Part shown: positions 47,230 through 54,867 of the stretch, in pieces
Layout of the letters: each line of letters begins with the position of its first letter
How positions within the stretch are numbered: position 1 is the first letter of the stretch
Source: Bacillus sp. B1-b2
Lineage (GTDB): Bacteria > Bacillota > Bacilli > Bacillales > Cytobacillaceae
DNA: 64,000 nt
Direction of reading: 5' to 3'
Assembly: GCF_009183415.1 (NCBI RefSeq)
Contig: NZ_WEHU01000006.1
Span: 62,001-126,000 of the forward strand
Translations under genes and position numbers: made by a program
The notes under the pieces: model-generated
What the model saw: the letters and a program-made list of their open reading frames with translations, nothing else
Database searches by the model: none
What the model was told of the DNA's origin: nothing

Positions 47230-48459
47230 CTATCCTTTTTTTCTTTTTTTCTTTCTTTCCAAAGGAAGATAAATTCTAACAGTTGTTCCAACACCCTTTT
47301 TACTATAAATCTTCATCTTTCCTTTATACTTTTCCACAATGTTAAAGGAGATCATCATTCCTAAACCAGTACCTTTGCTTTTTAAAGAATAAAAAGGGAC
47401 ACCTAATAGTTTTACTTCCTCTTGATCCATCCCACGTCCATAGTCAACTACACTTATCTCGACCATATCTCTTTTTTTATCAATCTTTGTATGTATTTGT
47501 ACCTCTTGTCCTTGCTTAGAGGCCTCCATTGCATTCTTAACAATATTTATCATAAGTTGATTAAACTCTATTCTGTTGATTCTAAGCATACAATTTTCTT
47601 CTAGAAGAAGCGAAATACTATTATCTCTTAATAGTCCGTATGTCCTTACTAAATCCACAACACTATTTAAGGCAAGCTCCATATCTATTTCTATAATAGG
47701 AAGATCTTTGTCTGGTTTTGATACCGTTAGAAATTGTGATATGACATGTTCAGCAACCTCTAACTCATCTATCATTAAATGGAAATGTCCTTTTGCTTCC
47801 TTATCTATTTTTTCATCCCGTTCATATAATTGAAGAAAGCCTTTTACTACAGTGAGTGGATTTCGAATTTCGTGAGCAACTGCCGCAGCCAATTGTCCTG
47901 TCATACGCTGTCTTTCTGATTGTTGCAACTGCTCATAATACAGTTGTTGTTCCTGTATTCTTTCAATAAACATTCTAAAAATAAAGTAGATAATAGCTTG
48001 GCTTCCCAGAAAATTTGTAAAGTTACCCACAATATTTACTTCTAAAAAATGAAATTTATCTCCTCCCAAAAAATAAAGATAAAAATACCCAATAACAAAT
48101 AAACACAAATTAGCAACTAACGAGAAATAAAAGAGCTTTCTATCAAAAAAGAGAATGGCTACTGCAGGAATAAAACAAATAAGTATAAAGGAAAATCTCG
48201 TTTCAGGATAAAGATAAAGCATCAAATAAAAGAAAATAATTCCAGTAAGGATAATAAGAAACCTCATCATAAATGTTGATTTTTTTGGATACATCAGCAA
48301 TAAGCAAGCTAACAATATAACAATCCACAAATGAAAATAATGCCATAAATTAATCATTCTACTCTCAGGAATAGCTGCTACTAGACCAATAATCATTAAA
48401 AAGATAATGACAAACATGAATACATAATAAAAACGATTATGTTCCTTTTTCCAACCCAT
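47230..48459 (-). CDS. Orphan sensor histidine kinase (KinB-like)
   Basis: 409 residues from the ATG at 48459, six bases after AAAGGGG; a longer frame has no ribosome site. Residues about 10-165 hold six hydrophobic segments with very short loops, so the sensor seems to lie inside the membrane. A short coiled coil (ERIQEQQLYYEQLQQSERQR) leads to the HisKA domain with H196 in VAHEIRNPLTVVKGFL. The HATPase domain has NAMEAS (N box), VDYGRGM (G1) and GTGLGM (G2). No response regulator lies beside it, as for sporulation kinases feeding Spo0F. A sporulation role is an inference. Confidence 0.8.
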   Translation of the reverse strand: MGWKKEHNRFYYVFMFVIIFLMIIGLVAAIPESRMINLWHYFHLWIVILLACLLLMYPKKSTFMMRFLIILTGIIFFYLMLYLYPETRFSFILICFIPAVAILFFDRKLFYFSLVANLCLFVIGYFYLYFLGGDKFHFLEVNIVGNFTNFLGSQAIIYFIFRMFIERIQEQQLYYEQLQQSERQRMTGQLAAAVAHEIRNPLTVVKGFLQLYERDEKIDKEAKGHFHLMIDELEVAEHVISQFLTVSKPDKDLPIIEIDMELALNSVVDLVRTYGLLRDNSISLLLEENCMLRINRIEFNQLMINIVKNAMEASKQGQEVQIHTKIDKKRDMVEISVVDYGRGMDQEEVKLLGVPFYSLKSKGTGLGMMISFNIVEKYKGKMKIYSKKGVGTTVRIYLPLERKKKRKKG

Positions 48460-49106
48460 TATTAACCCCTTTATTTCCAAAATATGATTAGTTTAGTTTA
48501 ACAAAAAAATGGGCATTCGTCATAAATCCTGTAAAAAATTAACCAATTTTTATATAAAAATAAGAGGATGTGCATTAGAGAATAATTGGAACTAGCTTAT
48601 AAAGATACCATTAAACTGTACGTAACAAATAGGAGAACTATATATAGGATGTAATTTCATGAATTTTAGAGCGGGATATCAGAGAAGGAGATGGATGAAA
48701 TTGGAAGGTGTGATGCTTATGTCGGTTTGATTAGAAGGGCACTAAAAAAGTAATATTATTTTTGGATATATATCCTTAAGCAGGTTTTAGTAACCAATAC
48801 TTATTAGTTTGGAGAGGCGTATGGTCAACTCCTAAGGGATTAGCCTGACAGTCAGAGACCTGCCTGTAGCCAAAGCTGCTCGTAGATGAGCCCCGTGGAA
48901 AGCGACCAGTTAGCCTCGGATAACAAAGTCTAACTATGTGAAGTAGATTTTCTATAATACTAGTAATATTTCTCATTGCCCTTATGGATTAGCATTTCGC
49001 TACTTAAAACGAATCTTACTTTACACAGAAGGAGTGTATCCTTATCCCTCTTTCACCAAATCTTTTAGAATCCACCATTTATTATTTTTTCCCAACATTA
49101 CTATTT
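48460..49106. other. 650-bp intergenic region with a family 2 repeat
   Basis: Apart from the repeat at 48779-48960 and the kinase promoter region, I saw nothing to annotate. Confidence 0.5.
48779..48960 (+). repeat. Dispersed repeat family 2, long copy
   Basis: Blocks AACTCCTAAGGGATTAGCCTGACA and CCCCGTGGAAAGCGACCAGT parallel those at 59160-59280. A short reading frame on the other strand is not considered coding. Confidence 0.65.
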
Positions 49107-49562
49107 CTAAGGTAACTGAACATTATCACTTTTACTAGCGAAATATTCCTTTAACATAACCTGGTTAGTAGTAACATCTTCTAATGTATATTGATCTAAT
49201 ATCTTAAAGAACTGCTCTAATGCACTGTTTAATAAATGCTTCAGAGAACAAACTGGTGTTATGACGCATAGATCTTTATGTTCAAAACACTCTACAAGAT
49301 GAAAGTCTTCCTCTGTTTTTCGGATTAACTCTCCTATATTAATCTCAGATGGTGCTTTAGCTAATCTGAATCCACCACTCCTACCTCGAATGGTTTCAAT
49401 ATATCCTAGCTTTCCTAGATTATAAACGATTTTCATTAAGTGATTTTTAGATATATTATATACCTCTGCTACCTCTTTGATGTTTACAAGCTTATCATCA
49501 CTTTTAGTTGCTAGATAAATAAGTACACGTAAAGAATAGTCAGAGTAGTTAGTTAACCTCAT
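49107..49562 (-). CDS. nsrR: Rrf2 family nitric oxide-sensing repressor NsrR
   Basis: 151 residues from the ATG at 49562, nine bases after GGAG. The N-terminal winged helix is MRLTNYSDYSLRVLIYLA to LGYIETIRGRSGGFRLAK. The iron-sulfur cysteines C92, C99 and C105 lie in ECFEHKDLCVITPVCSL. Length and cysteine spacing match NsrR. It is divergent from the flavohaemoglobin gene, with two NsrR-type sites between them. Nitric oxide damages the cluster and lifts repression. IscR is the alternative in this family, but the hmp neighbour favours NsrR. Confidence 0.9.
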   Translation of the reverse strand: MRLTNYSDYSLRVLIYLATKSDDKLVNIKEVAEVYNISKNHLMKIVYNLGKLGYIETIRGRSGGFRLAKAPSEINIGELIRKTEEDFHLVECFEHKDLCVITPVCSLKHLLNSALEQFFKILDQYTLEDVTTNQVMLKEYFASKSDNVQLP

Positions 49563-49649
49563 TTTACCAGTCTCCATTTTTAATAGTTTTCATCTTTCCC
49601 ATATTGTAAATGTGAACATTTTGTTAAATATCATTAACAACATAAAAAA

Positions 49650-49668
49650 GATGTATATAAAATATTGT
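49650..49668. promoter_or_regulatory. NsrR-type operator 1
   Basis: GATGTATATAAAATATTGT resembles the B. subtilis NsrR consensus ATRTATYTTAAATATAT. It is upstream of hmp. Confidence 0.5.
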
Positions 49669-49697
49669 TTTTATTTTACTATCCTTATATCATAAAA

Positions 49698-49716
49698 GAT
49701 GTATTTAAAATACTTA
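49698..49716. promoter_or_regulatory. NsrR-type operator 2
   Basis: GATGTATTTAAAATACTTA, a good palindrome around TATTTAAAATA, about 20 bp before the hmp start codon. Confidence 0.65.
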
Positions 49717-49733
49717 TTAAAGAAGGTCTTAAT

Positions 49734-50945
49734 ATGTTATCTACCAAAACAATCGAAACAATTAAAGCTACTGTACCTGTATTAGAAGTATATGGTACAC
49801 AAATCACTACTGTATTCTATAGCAATATGTTTGAGGCACATCCAGAGCTTTTGAATATTTTTAATCATGCTAATCAAAAAAAAGGTAGACAGCAAACTGC
49901 TCTTGCTAATACTGTTTTAGCAGCTGCTCAAAATATTGAACGCCTTGAAACTATTATACCAGTTGTAAAACAAATCGCCCATAAACACAGAAGTTTAATG
50001 ATAAAACCTGAGCATTATCCTATCGTTGGGGAATTTTTATTAAAAGCAATCAAAGAGGTCTTAGGTGATGCTGCAACAGATGAAATCATTCAAGCATGGG
50101 CAGATGCCTATGGAGTAATCGCTCAAGTATTTATTGATATAGAAACAGAAATGTATAAAGAAAGTGCCTCTGTTGCAGGTGGATGGAGTGATTATAAAGC
50201 ATTCTCTATTACAAAAAAAGTAAAAGAAAGCGATGAGATCACCTCCTTATATCTAGAACCAACAGACGGTAGCATACTACCAGATTTTAAAGCAGGACAG
50301 TATATTACCATTAGACTATCTATACCTGGTGAAGAATTTCTATTCAATAGACAATATAGTCTTTCCACTGTATCAAATACGAACTTCTTCCGCATTTCTG
50401 TAAAAAGAGAAAGAACAGAACTGAATCCAGACGGAAAAGTATCTAACTTTCTACATGACCATCTGAAGGAAGGTGATACGTTAGAAGTTACCGTACCAGC
50501 AGGAGAATTTATTTTAGAGGAAAATCATGATCCTATCGTCTTTATCAGTGGGGGTGTTGGCTTAACCCCGTTTATAAGCATGCTTGGTGAAATTGCACAG
50601 AAACATCCCGATAGAGAAGTATTGTTTGTCCACGCAGCACGTAATGGAGAAGTGCAAGCTTTCCAAGAAGAAGTGCAAACTATAAAGGATAAAATGAAAA
50701 AGTTAACTATTTCTTATGTTTATGAAAATCCAACTGCTAAAGACCTATCACATCCATACCTTGGAAAAACTGGTTTTATCGATGCAGATTGGTTAAGAGA
50801 AAATACCATCCTTCCAAACGGGCATTACTATATTTGTGGACCAGTGCCATTCTTACAAACAGTTGTAAAAGGATTGAAAGAGAATCATATAGAAAACACT
50901 AATATCCATTATGAATTCTTTGGTCCTTCTATGAATTTGAATTAA
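49734..50945 (+). CDS. hmp: Flavohaemoglobin / nitric oxide dioxygenase Hmp
   Basis: 403 residues from the ATG at 49734, after GAAGGTCTTAAT. The longer frame starts inside the operator region. The globin domain (1-140) has the distal Tyr29 (VFYSNMF) and the proximal His85 (IAHKHRSLM). The FAD domain has FNRQYSLS near residue 230 and the NAD domain has FISGGVGLTPFISML near 275 and YICGPVPFLQTV near 365. It oxidises nitric oxide to nitrate using NADH and oxygen. Divergent from nsrR and probably repressed by it. Confidence 0.9.
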   Translation: MLSTKTIETIKATVPVLEVYGTQITTVFYSNMFEAHPELLNIFNHANQKKGRQQTALANTVLAAAQNIERLETIIPVVKQIAHKHRSLMIKPEHYPIVGEFLLKAIKEVLGDAATDEIIQAWADAYGVIAQVFIDIETEMYKESASVAGGWSDYKAFSITKKVKESDEITSLYLEPTDGSILPDFKAGQYITIRLSIPGEEFLFNRQYSLSTVSNTNFFRISVKRERTELNPDGKVSNFLHDHLKEGDTLEVTVPAGEFILEENHDPIVFISGGVGLTPFISMLGEIAQKHPDREVLFVHAARNGEVQAFQEEVQTIKDKMKKLTISYVYENPTAKDLSHPYLGKTGFIDADWLRENTILPNGHYYICGPVPFLQTVVKGLKENHIENTNIHYEFFGPSMNLN

Positions 50946-50996
50946 GCACAAAGGGTCTGAATAACTTCCATTCAGACCCTTTCTATTCATTCTTTA

Positions 50997-51284
50997 TTAC
51001 TTTATTGTAGCTATAATTCCCTCATCATCATCTAAGACAAGTTTAATCCCTAGATATGGATCTATATTCATGTATTCTTCCATCCATAGTCGTAAAGCTT
51101 CAATAAGATTTTGGGTAATCAAAATTTGTTTACGATCACTTACATAAACCTCTGCTGAAAAGCCATAATCATCATCGAACATTAACTCCACTTCTACCTC
51201 TTGTGGATTAACCTGCTTCTTTCTTGAAATATAGATACAGACCGCATTAATAATATCTTGTTCTGGTATGATTATCTTCTCCAA
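50997..51284 (-). CDS. DUF2653 family protein (YxcD-like)
   Basis: 95 residues. It starts EKIIIPEQDIINAVCIYISRKKQVNPQEVEVELMFDDDYGFSAEVYV, as in YxcD of B. subtilis (DUF2653). It is acidic and cytosolic, with several Asp pairs (FDDDYG, LDDDEG) that might bind metal. The start overlaps the end of the upstream membrane-protein gene by 13 bases, so both are translated together and share the manganese riboswitch. Function unknown. Confidence 0.75.
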   Translation of the reverse strand: MEKIIIPEQDIINAVCIYISRKKQVNPQEVEVELMFDDDYGFSAEVYVSDRKQILITQNLIEALRLWMEEYMNIDPYLGIKLVLDDDEGIIATIK

Positions 51285-51718
51285 TTATTAGCTTCCTCTC
51301 TTTTCTTGTTGCGATAAAAAGTGAAAATTCTCTTTACAACACTAATCAATACAACAATGGCAAGAATGTTTATCATGAAGCCTAATATAGAACCTAGCAT
51401 TCCCATATTAGCAAAAAGACTACCAAATAAAAGACCAGCAAGTCCCCCTACCATTAAACCTTTCATTAAGCCACCCGAGAAAAATCCACCTGATTTGTTG
51501 GTAGTACTAGTTTTTGTAGTATCATTTGTATTTTTCTTTTGAAAGAAAGAATTTGTGTTTGTATTTGTATTTGTATTGCTATTGTTTGTATTGAAGCTTT
51601 TCTTTCCTGACTTATAGGACTTTGCTTCTACTGTTGTTGTTTGATCTTGGAATACCACGCTACCCAGTGGTGATAGTATTAATCCTAGTGATAGAATAGC
51701 TGCCATAATTTTTTTCAT
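51272..51718 (-). CDS. Secreted or membrane protein with Asn/Thr linker (Tim44-like annotation in Bacillus)
   Basis: 148 residues. The signal sequence MKKIMAAILSLGLILSPLGSVVF is followed by a basic stretch (SYKSGKKSF), an Asn/Thr repeat of the NTNTN type (residues 44-57) and KSGGFFSGGLMKGLMVGGLAGLLFGSLFANMG, a glycine-rich hydrophobic region. A last membrane segment (ILAIVVLISVVKRIF) and a basic tail end the protein. Similar Bacillus proteins carry a vague Tim44-like label. It is the first gene behind a manganese riboswitch, which suggests a link to metal balance. Ribosome site AGGGGGAA. Confidence 0.7.
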   Translation of the reverse strand: MKKIMAAILSLGLILSPLGSVVFQDQTTTVEAKSYKSGKKSFNTNNSNTNTNTNTNSFFQKKNTNDTTKTSTTNKSGGFFSGGLMKGLMVGGLAGLLFGSLFANMGMLGSILGFMINILAIVVLISVVKRIFTFYRNKKREEANNWRR

Positions 51719-51808
51719 GTTTGTGTTCCCCCTGAATTTTAATCTTTATTTAGCATTCTCATTACTTGTTTCTATTATTACCTCTCTGTCTTTCCCTCCT
51801 TGATAGTC

Positions 51809-51839
51809 AAAAAGACCTCTACCAAAATGGTAAAGGTCT
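51809..51839 (-). terminator. Terminator of the manganese riboswitch
   Basis: AGACCTTTACCA/TGGTAGAGGTCT stem (one G-U) followed by TTTTTGA on the minus strand. The 5' arm can also pair with GGTAAAGG just upstream, allowing a switch. Confidence 0.8.
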
Positions 51840-51871
51840 AAAAATCAATATTAAATCCTTTACCTGTATTC

Positions 51872-51970
51872 GGCAAAGGTCTCGCAAACAACTTCAAAGT
51901 TGCCAGTTAGGCCGGCGATTAATGTTATCGCGTATTGACGACATAACTGTTAGCTACTCCCCTTTGGAGT
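51872..51970 (-). ncRNA. Manganese riboswitch (yybP-ykoY family)
   Basis: On the minus strand it begins CAAAGGGGAGTAGC, continues with TGTCGTCAATACGCGAT and ATCGCCGGCCTAACTGGC, and ends TTTGCGAGACCTTTGCC. These are the conserved loops and closing helix of the Mn2+ aptamer. The terminator follows within 40 bp. Confidence 0.9.
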
Positions 51971-52044
51971 ATGCAATTTTTTCTTCCTAGTATTTATTCT
52001 AATATAATTTAAAAAGATAGTCAACTTGGATAATGAAACCCTAT

Positions 52045-52944
52045 TCACGCAGCTCTTTTACTATAAACACTTCTCTTTTTATCCAACAAAACATTTGGAA
52101 TAACAATTCCTATTAAAATGAGAATAATACCAACCCACTGAACAAATGAGACTGCTTCTTTCAATACAATTACAGACAATAACACAACGACTGGTAATTC
52201 AACTGCACTTAAGATGGTTCCTAGTCCACCTCCGACTTTTGGCATCCCCATTGAAAAGAAACAAATGGGAACAACAACACCAAATAATCCTAACATTAAG
52301 CTATATATCCAAATTGGATCTGTGAAATTTCCATCTAATAAAATGACTGGTGGGAATATACTAAAAGTTACAATAGCTCCACCCATCGTCATTATAAAGC
52401 TCTTTGAGAAGGATTCAACAGCTGTTTCTACTCTACTATTCAAGTAGATGTAAATAGCAAATGTACAAGCAGCTATTAAACCAAAGCATATACCCTTCAC
52501 AGTTAAAGAAGGGAGATCTCCACCTATTAATCCACTTGATAAGACAGTACCTATAAGAATAAAAATAATGGCTATCAATTTCGGTTTACTTGGCATTGTT
52601 TTGTTTACTAAGGATTCAATCACGACACCAATCCAACTGAATTGAAATAAAAAGACTATTGCAATAGAAGCTGATAGCTCTTTTACAGCCATCCCGTAAG
52701 TGATAGTAGTTAAACTCATCGGAATCCCTACAAGCATCAAAAGAAAGATTTGTTTTATTGTTACTTTTTTTCTCGAGAAGCTTATAACAAGTAGAAACAT
52801 CCCAACCAAACCAATAATATATTGCCCTGCTAGAAGTTCACTTACTGAATATCCATCCTTCATTCCTAATTTCATAATGGTGGATAATAAACCATAACTA
52901 ATTCCACCAATTAAAACGTAAATCACATACCTGTATATCCCCAT
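52045..52944 (-). CDS. DMT/EamA family transporter
   Basis: 299 residues, ten hydrophobic segments in two EamA repeats. The first half starts YVIYVLIGGISYGLLSTIMKLGMKDGYSVSELLAGQYIIGL, the second has KGICFGLIAACTFAIYIYLN near residue 150, and both end in the usual VVLKEAVSFVQWVGIILILIGI form. It exports or imports a small metabolite; no substrate can be inferred. A promoter and a leader with a terminator lie upstream, so expression may be controlled by early termination. Confidence 0.8.
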   Translation of the reverse strand: MGIYRYVIYVLIGGISYGLLSTIMKLGMKDGYSVSELLAGQYIIGLVGMFLLVISFSRKKVTIKQIFLLMLVGIPMSLTTITYGMAVKELSASIAIVFLFQFSWIGVVIESLVNKTMPSKPKLIAIIFILIGTVLSSGLIGGDLPSLTVKGICFGLIAACTFAIYIYLNSRVETAVESFSKSFIMTMGGAIVTFSIFPPVILLDGNFTDPIWIYSLMLGLFGVVVPICFFSMGMPKVGGGLGTILSAVELPVVVLLSVIVLKEAVSFVQWVGIILILIGIVIPNVLLDKKRSVYSKRAA

Positions 52945-53067
52945 AGTATTCCTCCTATTATTATAAATCGGTTATTTTCTCCCTTAGTTATTTATCTAGA
53001 TCATGCTGTAAAAACACAGGTTGTACTAAGCCTGAGATACTCGCTGATTCATAACAACCTCAAGAAA

Positions 53068-53106
53068 ATAAAAAAACCCATTATCCCCTTGTCAGGGATA
53101 ATGGGT
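53068..53106 (-). terminator. Leader terminator upstream of the EamA gene
   Basis: ACCCATTATCCC/GGGATAATGGGT perfect 12-bp stem with a TGACAAGG-type loop and seven T residues on the minus strand. It lies 125 bp before the start codon and downstream of a promoter. Confidence 0.85.
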
Positions 53107-53177
53107 GAACGAAACAGAGTTATTCTCTACAAAATTTCACCACTCACAAATTGTGAGTTTGGGTAACATCATTACTA
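53107..53177 (-). ncRNA. Structured leader RNA upstream of the EamA gene
   Basis: The minus-strand RNA holds ACTCAC/GTGAGT and GGTGAA/TTCACC stems, the second with an inner AGAG/CTCT pair. The TTCACC arm overlaps the base of the terminator stem, so the two could compete. It matches no riboswitch class I know. Confidence 0.45.
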
Positions 53178-53183
53178 GGCAAT

Positions 53184-53212
53184 ATTTTATCGAGAAAATT
53201 CCTTTTGGTCAA
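53184..53212 (-). promoter_or_regulatory. Promoter of the EamA leader
   Basis: TTGACC (53212-53207), 17-bp spacer and TAAAAT (53189-53184) on the minus strand. Confidence 0.6.
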
Positions 53213-53307
53213 CGTTTTTCCTCTCCCTAAATTTTGTAAACAACGTATATTATTCATGTAATTCCATAACATACAAATATATTTAAATTGTATAAGTAGG
53301 TATGTCA

Positions 53308-54045
53308 ATGAATTCATCCATTTTCCTTTCTAAAGCTAAGTACAGTACAGCTGGTATTACTCATCTCATGGATCATAATCCATATATGATAGCATGGTGG
53401 TCTGCTGTATTTCCAGGTTTTGGACACTATATGCTCAATCAATACTTGCGTGCAACTTTACTTACATTAGTAGAAGTAACCATTAATACTTGTGCACATA
53501 TTAATGAAGCAATGGTTTATTCTTTTTGTGGAGAAATAGAATTAGCCAAATTAACACTCAACATAGATTGGATGCTTGGTTATTTAATTATTTATCTTAT
53601 TACAATCGGAGATAGCTTTCGAAGTGCAGTAGAGCTTAATAAGCTAAATGCTCTAGCAAAACCAACTATTACAAACTTAGAAATATTTCCTAGTGAGGTC
53701 CACTATTTAAAAAAGAAGAAGCCACTTATTGGTGCATTATATTCTTTTCTATTTCCTGGATTTGGGCAGTTCTACACCCACAGAATATTTCTTGCCTTTT
53801 ATGCTATTTTTTGGTGGTGGGTCTACATATTACTTTCTCATTCCCATCGTTCTATTGTTCTCTTATTATTAGGAGAAATAGAGCATTCCATAACTGTTCT
53901 TCACCCACATTGGCTTTTATTTATGCCTTCTGTCATAGGTGGGTCTATATATTTCGCACATCTTACCTGCCGCAGTCACAATGAATTACTTTTGGAATCA
54001 CAAAAAGTAAGATTAGGCAATAGATATGCTGGTTCCAAACTTTAA
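53308..54045 (+). CDS. Hypothetical membrane protein with two PGFGxY repeats
   Basis: 245 residues from the ATG at 53308 (AGTAGG seven bases before it); an ATG two codons earlier is too close to the ribosome site. Two similar halves are visible. The first has MIAWWSAVFPGFGHYMLNQYLRATLLTLVEVTIN and the second has LIGALYSFLFPGFGQFYTHRIFLAFYAIFWWWVY. The PGFGQFY motif recalls TM2-type domains. Each half carries a GEIE segment (CGEIELAKLTLNIDW, LGEIEHSITVLHPHW), so a duplication is likely. Five or six membrane segments. I do not recognise the family. Confidence 0.65.
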   Translation: MNSSIFLSKAKYSTAGITHLMDHNPYMIAWWSAVFPGFGHYMLNQYLRATLLTLVEVTINTCAHINEAMVYSFCGEIELAKLTLNIDWMLGYLIIYLITIGDSFRSAVELNKLNALAKPTITNLEIFPSEVHYLKKKKPLIGALYSFLFPGFGQFYTHRIFLAFYAIFWWWVYILLSHSHRSIVLLLLGEIEHSITVLHPHWLLFMPSVIGGSIYFAHLTCRSHNELLLESQKVRLGNRYAGSKL

Positions 54046-54064
54046 CTCTTAAGAGGTGCCTTTT

Positions 54065-54511
54065 ATGTTTCTTGTCGGTTCTTTTAATCAATCAGTTGAG
54101 TTAGAGATAGCTCTATCTAAAATAGAAGAATTGGGTGTTACTCCTGAAAAGATACTTATTGTTTTCATGAATGACCATCTGCCTAGTAGATCTAAAAAAA
54201 AGTCCTTAGAGGAGGTCCAATCCACTGCATTTGAAATAGGGATTGCAATTGCTACAGGATTGTCTGTAATTGGCGCAAGTATCGGCTTCAAGCTTCCTAT
54301 TGGTCCCATTTTCACAGGATTATTATTCGCTTTGGTTGGCTTCCTACTTGGCTTTATCACTTATTATTTCACCAATCGAAAAAAATCTTTAAAGCATCCT
54401 AAAGGTGGGCATGATGTAATATTAATTATTCAATGCCCTAAAGAACACTTAAACGAAATAAAGGAAATATTATGGAAGAACCACGCATTGAGCATTGGGG
54501 TAAGAAATTAA
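54065..54511 (+). CDS. Hypothetical membrane protein
   Basis: 148 residues from the ATG at 54065, six bases after AGAGGTG. A ferredoxin-like first part (SVELEIALSKIEELGVTPEKILIVFM) precedes two hydrophobic segments (GIAIATGLSVIGASIGF and GPIFTGLLFALVGFLLGFITYYF), and a final cytoplasmic part ends DVILIIQCPKEHLNEIKEIL. It follows the duplicated membrane protein gene by about 20 bp, so the two form an operon. I do not recognise the family. Confidence 0.65.
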   Translation: MFLVGSFNQSVELEIALSKIEELGVTPEKILIVFMNDHLPSRSKKKSLEEVQSTAFEIGIAIATGLSVIGASIGFKLPIGPIFTGLLFALVGFLLGFITYYFTNRKKSLKHPKGGHDVILIIQCPKEHLNEIKEILWKNHALSIGVRN

Positions 54512-54867
54512 TTAGACTTTTCGTATTCTTTCAAACAACGTATAAACTATCTGATAACGCCATTCCCTTTCCAAAGCACCTTATTACTATCCTTGAAAAT
54601 GGAAGAACCACGCTTAACGACTAATTATGACCTATATCCCCCTAAAAAAAATTTTTTACATTATATCCACAGATGCCTTTTTACATCAGTGGGTATTAAA
54701 CATATAACCAAAAGTTTTTAGAAAATTTAGATATATTAACCATACAATAAGAAACATAACATGATACTATATTGACATGACATGAATTGTAATAAAACAT
54801 AACATAAACTTATAATTGCAGAGCCACGAAAGGAATAAATGATAAGTAGAAAGGAAGGAATTTATAT
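54512..54867. other. 356-bp intergenic region
   Basis: Contains a 15-base repeat ATGGAAGAACCACGC at 54599, also present at the end of the preceding gene (54473), so a small tail duplication is likely. The FAD oxidoreductase promoter must lie in the last 120 bp. Nothing else was seen. Confidence 0.45.

Noticed and set aside
48776-48976. 66-residue frame on the minus strand
   Set aside because: It lies within a copy of dispersed repeat family 2 and is not present in the other copies.
53150-53177. Ten-codon frame MLPKLTICEW in the EamA leader
   Set aside because: No ribosome site upstream and too close to the expected transcript start, so a leader peptide is not supported.
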